A DNA stretch of 64,000 bases, from assembly GCF_000019965.1 (NCBI RefSeq), contig NC_010571.1:4473001-4537000 (forward strand). The letters are read 5' to 3'. Both the position numbers and the translations under genes were made by a program. The DNA is from Opitutus terrae PB90-1. Lineage in GTDB: Bacteria; Verrucomicrobiota; Verrucomicrobiia; Opitutales; Opitutaceae. Every line of letters starts with the position of its first letter. The first letter of the stretch is position 1. Positions 60,688 through 64,000 of the stretch are shown in pieces. The notes beneath the pieces were generated by a model that saw only the letters and a list, made by a program, of their open reading frames with translations, searched no databases and had not been told where the DNA came from.

Positions 60688-62784
60688 ATGATTGGCCTGC
60701 GCGACGATACCGACTCGGCCCTGCCGCCGCCCGCCGCGAGCCGGGCGCCCGAGCTGGTGGCGCGCGTCTTCGCGGAAGGAGGCTGGCTGCAAGACGCGCT
60801 GCAGCTCGAGCATCGGCCGGAGCAGGAGCAAATGGGGCGCGCCGTGGCGGCGGCATTTCGCGACGACGCGCCGCTGTTGTTCGAAGCCGGCACCGGGGTG
60901 GGCAAATCGCTGGCCTATCTCGTGCCGGGCATCCTCCACGCGATCGACCAATCCCGCCAGCTGATCGTCTCCACGCATACGATCTCGCTGCAGGAGCAAC
61001 TGGAGACGAAGGACCTCCCGATCTGTCGGCGGCTGTTCCGCTCGAATCCCGCGCTCGCCCGCTACGCCGATTTCAAGGCCACGGTGCTGGTCGGAAAATC
61101 CAATTATCTTTGCACCACGCGGCTCGCGCACGCGCTCGCCGATCGCGCGACGCTGTTCGCCGATGCCGAGTACGACGAGCTCCAGCGGATCGCGGCCTGG
61201 GCCGGCAAGACCGAGACCGGACTCCGTCACGAGTTGCGGCCGCCGCCGCGACCCGAGGTGTGGGACGTGGTGAACGCCGACTCGTCCTCGTGTTCGCGCA
61301 AGCACTGCGACTGCGAGAAATGCTTTTATCAGCGCGCGCGGGCCCGGCTGCGCGCGGCGAACGTCATCGTGGTCAATCACGCGCTGCTCTTCGCGCTGAT
61401 CAACGCCGGCGGCGCACAGGCCCACGGCGCAACCACCGATGCGCGCGGCGTACTGTTCCCCGACGATTTCGTCGTGCTCGACGAAGCGCACACCGTGCCC
61501 GACGTCGCCACGGAAAACTTCGGCCTCTCGCTTTCGAGCTACGGCGTGGAGCGAGCACTCAAGTACCTCTACAATCCCCGCACGCAGCGCGGGCTGTTGC
61601 GCAAACGCGGCGGCGCGGAGGCGCAACAGCTGGTGCTCGACGCACTCGACGCCTCCCGGCAGTTCTTCGATTTCATCGCGAACTCGCTGCTCACGCCCCG
61701 TCCGGTGGTCCGCGTGCGCGAACCCGAGGCCGCGGAGCCGCTGCTCGACGGCCCGCTGACCGCGCTGCACCGGCTGCTCGGCAAGCTCGCCGACAAGCTC
61801 GACGAGGGCCGCGAGCGCGACGAGCTCCTCGAGCAAAAGCTGCGCATCAAATCGCTTCAGGCCGGCGTCACCGAGTGGCTGACGCTCGGCGATCCCGGCC
61901 ACGTGTACTGGGCGGAGCGCTCGGGTCGGAAGCAGACGATCGTGACGCTGCGCAGCGCGCCGATCGACGTCGCGCCCGAGCTGCGGCAGCACTTGTTCGG
62001 CTGCAACACCAGCGTGGTCTGCACCAGCGCCACGCTCGCGATGGGCGGCGAGATCGCCCCGTTCGCCGCGCGGATCGGCGCCGACGACGCGCGCGCCGTC
62101 GCGGTGAAATCGCCGTTCGACTTCGAACACCACATGCGCGTGTACGTGGCCACCGACGTCCCGCTGCCGTCGCCGCAGGAGGCACGGCTCGCGCTGGATG
62201 CGCTGACCGACTACATCCGCTTCTGCACGGAGCGCGTCCGCGGCGGATCGCTCGTGCTGTTCACCAGCTATGCGGACATGCGGGCGATCGCCACGACCCT
62301 CGAGCCGGTCTATCGCGCGGCCGGGCGGCCGTTCATGATGCAAGGGGCGGAGCTCTCGCGCACCGAACTCGCCCAACAGATGCGGCACCTCGGCAACGCG
62401 GTGCTGTTTGGCACCGACAGCTTTTGGACCGGCGTCGACGTGCCGGGCGACGCGCTCGCGCAAGTGATCATCACCCGGCTGCCCTTCGATCCGCCGACGC
62501 ACCCGATCACCGAGGCGCGGTGCGACCACATCCGCGACCGCGGCGGGAATCCGTTCAACGAACTCACGCTGCCCGACGCGTTGATCAAATTCCGCCAAGG
62601 CGTGGGCCGGCTGATCCGCACGGCCACCGATCGCGGACTGATCACGATCCTCGACTCGCGCGTGCTGGCGAAGAGTTACGGCCGGCTCTTCGTCGAGTGC
62701 CTGCCCAATCCAAATTTTATGCGTTTGAGCCGTCGCGATCGCGAGGAACGATTTCTGCCTTTCGCGAGTCCGCCGGCGCGCTAA
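60688..62784 (+). CDS. dinG: ATP-dependent DNA helicase DinG-like
   Basis: 698 residues from the ATG at 60688. Superfamily 2 XPD-like helicase: Walker A FEAGTGVGKSLAYLVPGILH, Cys cluster SSCSRKHCDCEKCFYQRARA (about residues 205-220) for a 4Fe-4S center, Walker B VVLDEAHTVPD (DEAH), and C-terminal motifs VLFGTDSFWTGVDVPGDALA and IKFRQGVGRLIRTATDRGLI. It unwinds DNA 5' to 3', probably at forks or R-loops. Two short genes follow after 11 bases and could be read from the same transcript. Confidence 0.93.
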   Translation: MIGLRDDTDSALPPPAASRAPELVARVFAEGGWLQDALQLEHRPEQEQMGRAVAAAFRDDAPLLFEAGTGVGKSLAYLVPGILHAIDQSRQLIVSTHTISLQEQLETKDLPICRRLFRSNPALARYADFKATVLVGKSNYLCTTRLAHALADRATLFADAEYDELQRIAAWAGKTETGLRHELRPPPRPEVWDVVNADSSSCSRKHCDCEKCFYQRARARLRAANVIVVNHALLFALINAGGAQAHGATTDARGVLFPDDFVVLDEAHTVPDVATENFGLSLSSYGVERALKYLYNPRTQRGLLRKRGGAEAQQLVLDALDASRQFFDFIANSLLTPRPVVRVREPEAAEPLLDGPLTALHRLLGKLADKLDEGRERDELLEQKLRIKSLQAGVTEWLTLGDPGHVYWAERSGRKQTIVTLRSAPIDVAPELRQHLFGCNTSVVCTSATLAMGGEIAPFAARIGADDARAVAVKSPFDFEHHMRVYVATDVPLPSPQEARLALDALTDYIRFCTERVRGGSLVLFTSYADMRAIATTLEPVYRAAGRPFMMQGAELSRTELAQQMRHLGNAVLFGTDSFWTGVDVPGDALAQVIITRLPFDPPTHPITEARCDHIRDRGGNPFNELTLPDALIKFRQGVGRLIRTATDRGLITILDSRVLAKSYGRLFVECLPNPNFMRLSRRDREERFLPFASPPAR

Positions 62785-62795
62785 GCTGTCCGGCC

Positions 62796-63518
62796 ATGAC
62801 GCTTCTCCGCTCCGCCGCGCTTTCCGATATCGGCCGCGTGCGCCGTCAGAACGAAGACCGGCTCGTCAACGATCCGGAAGCGCTGCTGTTCGGCGTGGCC
62901 GATGGCGTCGGCGGATTGCCGGGCGGCGCGGAAGCGGCGCAGCGCACAATCGAGCAGATCGTCAGCAGCATTCGCGGGATCTCCGGCGCCGGCGTGCCCG
63001 ATCTCGCGGCGATCGTGCAGCACGCGAATTTTCAGGTGCGCGCCTTTGGGCTCGCGCTCAGCCCGAGCACCGGCATCGGCTCCACGCTCACGTTTGGCCT
63101 GATCCGCCACCAGGTGCTGCACATCGCACACGTCGGCGATTCGCGTTGCTACGGCTGGCGACCAAACGAGTTCGTCCAGCTCACGGAGGATCACTCGGTC
63201 GAGAATGAGGCGCGGCTGCGGCGTGCGCGTGGCGAGGTCGTCTATTACCAGGACGTCAATCGCAACGCGCTCACCCGCTGCATGGGGCAGCCCGGCATGC
63301 CCGAGGTCGATCTCATCGAACGCCCGCTGCGCGCCGGCGACCGCTATCTTTTTTGCACCGACGGCGTCACCCGACTCGTCCGCCAGCCGGAACTTGGCGA
63401 ACTCATCGGCGCCGCCGAGGAACCCGAGGCCGCGCTGCGCGAGATCATCGCGCTGGCGATCCGGCGGGGGGGACCCGACAACGCCACGGGCGTGATGCTG
63501 TTCATCGACGAGCCCTGA
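62796..63518 (+). CDS. PP2C-family serine/threonine phosphatase
   Basis: 240 residues from the ATG at 62796. Metal-binding motifs are in order: VRRQNEDRLVND (Asp/Glu), LLFGVADGVGGLPGG (DGxGG), HIAHVGDSRCYGWRPNEFVQ, LFCTDGVTRLV and RRGGPDNATGVMLFID. No kinase domain is attached; a partner Ser/Thr kinase is not in the window. It is placed 11 bases after dinG and one base before the TPR gene. Confidence 0.95.
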   Translation: MTLLRSAALSDIGRVRRQNEDRLVNDPEALLFGVADGVGGLPGGAEAAQRTIEQIVSSIRGISGAGVPDLAAIVQHANFQVRAFGLALSPSTGIGSTLTFGLIRHQVLHIAHVGDSRCYGWRPNEFVQLTEDHSVENEARLRRARGEVVYYQDVNRNALTRCMGQPGMPEVDLIERPLRAGDRYLFCTDGVTRLVRQPELGELIGAAEEPEAALREIIALAIRRGGPDNATGVMLFIDEP

Positions 63519-63519
63519 G

Positions 63520-63834
63520 ATGTCGCCGCGCGTCGCCCAATTTCAGGCGCTGGTGGATCGCCAGCCCGACAACGAGCTGTTTCGGTTCAGTCTCGCCCAG
63601 GCGTTCGTCGCTGAGCGCCAGGAAGTCGCCGCGCTGCCGCATCTCGATCGGTGCCTTGCCCGCAAGCCGGATTGGATGGTGGTGCGGATCCTGCGCGGCA
63701 AATGCCTGCTGAGCCTCGGTCGGCGCGCCGAAGCGCGTGCCGAGCTCGAAGCGGCGCTGCGGCTCGCGGTCGAACAGCAGCACGAGGAGCCGGAACGCGA
63801 GCTGCGCGCGCTGCTGGCAGATCTCGCGGACTAA
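63520..63834 (+). CDS. Small tetratricopeptide-repeat protein
   Basis: 104 residues from the ATG at 63520. Two to three TPR-like helical pairs: FQALVDRQPDNELFRFSLAQ, then AALPHLDRCLARKPDWMVVR, and ILRGKCLLSLGRRAEARAEL ending at LEAALRLA. No signal peptide. The start is one base after the phosphatase stop, so the two are probably coupled and the TPR protein may interact with it; that is inference. Confidence 0.85.
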   Translation: MSPRVAQFQALVDRQPDNELFRFSLAQAFVAERQEVAALPHLDRCLARKPDWMVVRILRGKCLLSLGRRAEARAELEAALRLAVEQQHEEPERELRALLADLAD

Positions 63835-63860
63835 AAAAAGCCAGCTCCGAGGAGCTGGCT
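63833..63860 (-). terminator. Terminator of the downstream minus-strand gene
   Basis: A 9-bp stem AGCCAGCTC/GAGCTGGCT with CGAG loop. Read on the minus strand it ends in TTTTTTT just before the stop codon of the TPR gene; on the plus strand the stem lacks a T run. Confidence 0.85.
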
Positions 63861-63887
63861 GGTGAGAGGTTGCTGGGGCCGACGCAA

Positions 63888-64000
63888 TTATTCGCGCCGT
63901 GACAGCAGATACAGCAGGTTCAACAGCGCGCCCACGAAGGCGGCGACGTAGGTGAGCGCCGCTGCATTCAGCGTCTCGTTGACCCCCGGCATCTCGTCGC
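63888..64000 (-). CDS. C-terminal end of a zinc metallopeptidase (YugP-like)
   Basis: The last 37 residues only, ending at the TAA 63888-63890. AAALTYVAAFVGALLNLLYL is a membrane helix like that ending the Zn_peptidase_2/YugP family. The catalytic part lies outside the window. The terminator at 63833-63860 follows. Confidence 0.7.
   Translation of the reverse strand, partial: DEMPGVNETLNAAALTYVAAFVGALLNLLYLLSRRE

Noticed and set aside
60437-60856. Extended N-terminus of the metal ATPase
   Set aside because: It consists of translated palindromes and Arg/Ala/Pro-rich residues and would overlap the divergent dinG gene.

Overview
The window is high-GC bacterial chromosome. Gene content (a fused SecDF with YajC, an EpsI-type exosortase-associated protein, several Tat or lipoprotein-secreted enzymes) and the very repeat-rich intergenic DNA suggest a Verrucomicrobiota bacterium, most likely of the Opitutaceae. 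That assignment is an inference from memory of family traits, not from a search. No rRNA, insertion sequence, prophage or CRISPR array is visible. Two tRNA genes are present: Arg-ACG at 29883-29959 and Val-TAC at 55242-55318.

Layout. 1-17.3 kb: sparse genes (topB, an O-antigen-ligase-like protein, a small membrane protein, a secreted clan GH-A glycosidase, the priming sugar transferase of exopolysaccharide synthesis, an XRE regulator, a two-gene unit of unknown function, a LysR regulator and a VanZ-like protein), separated by 0.3-1 kb stretches filled with dispersed repeats. 17.3-26.9 kb: one compact minus-strand operon for a surface polysaccharide (four-helix-bundle protein, Wzx-like flippase, three GT2 and two GT4 glycosyltransferases, a Wzy-like polymerase, a methyltransferase, an EpsI-like protein). 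It has lower GC, overlapping genes and none of the repeats, so it looks imported. 27-41.4 kb: GbsR/MarR regulator, Tat-exported Gfo/Idh/MocA oxidoreductase, tRNA-Arg, recJ, secDF-yajC, speA, a YqeY-like protein, a flavin amine oxidase and a Cys-rich copper-binding bundle, again with repeat-filled gaps. 41.4-64 kb: denser housekeeping genes: an alkylation-repair pair (Ada-AraC-AlkA fusion plus Ogt), cheD-HDOD, trpF, a DegT-family aminotransferase, hemD-hemC, a branched-chain amino acid cluster (two unlike ketol-acid reductoisomerases, an enlarged ilvD, ilvN), asd, an L,D-transpeptidase, a P1B-4 metal ATPase, dinG, a PP2C phosphatase, a TPR protein and the end of a zinc metallopeptidase gene.

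The two most unusual features are these. First, the dihydroxy-acid dehydratase carries an inserted segment of about 175 residues that resembles an NTF2/SnoaL-like domain, and it lies between a yeast-Ilv5-like and a bacterial-type ketol-acid reductoisomerase. Second, the intergenic DNA is built from several dispersed repeat families (a long hairpin element, degenerate 7-9-bp arrays, 18-bp iterons, GTAG-headed and other palindromes). Some have entered reading frames and are translated in a glycosidase, a GbsR-type regulator, the Ada-AlkA fusion and probably Ogt. Hairpin and array families dominate left of about 41 kb, short palindromes dominate the right part, and the polysaccharide island has neither.
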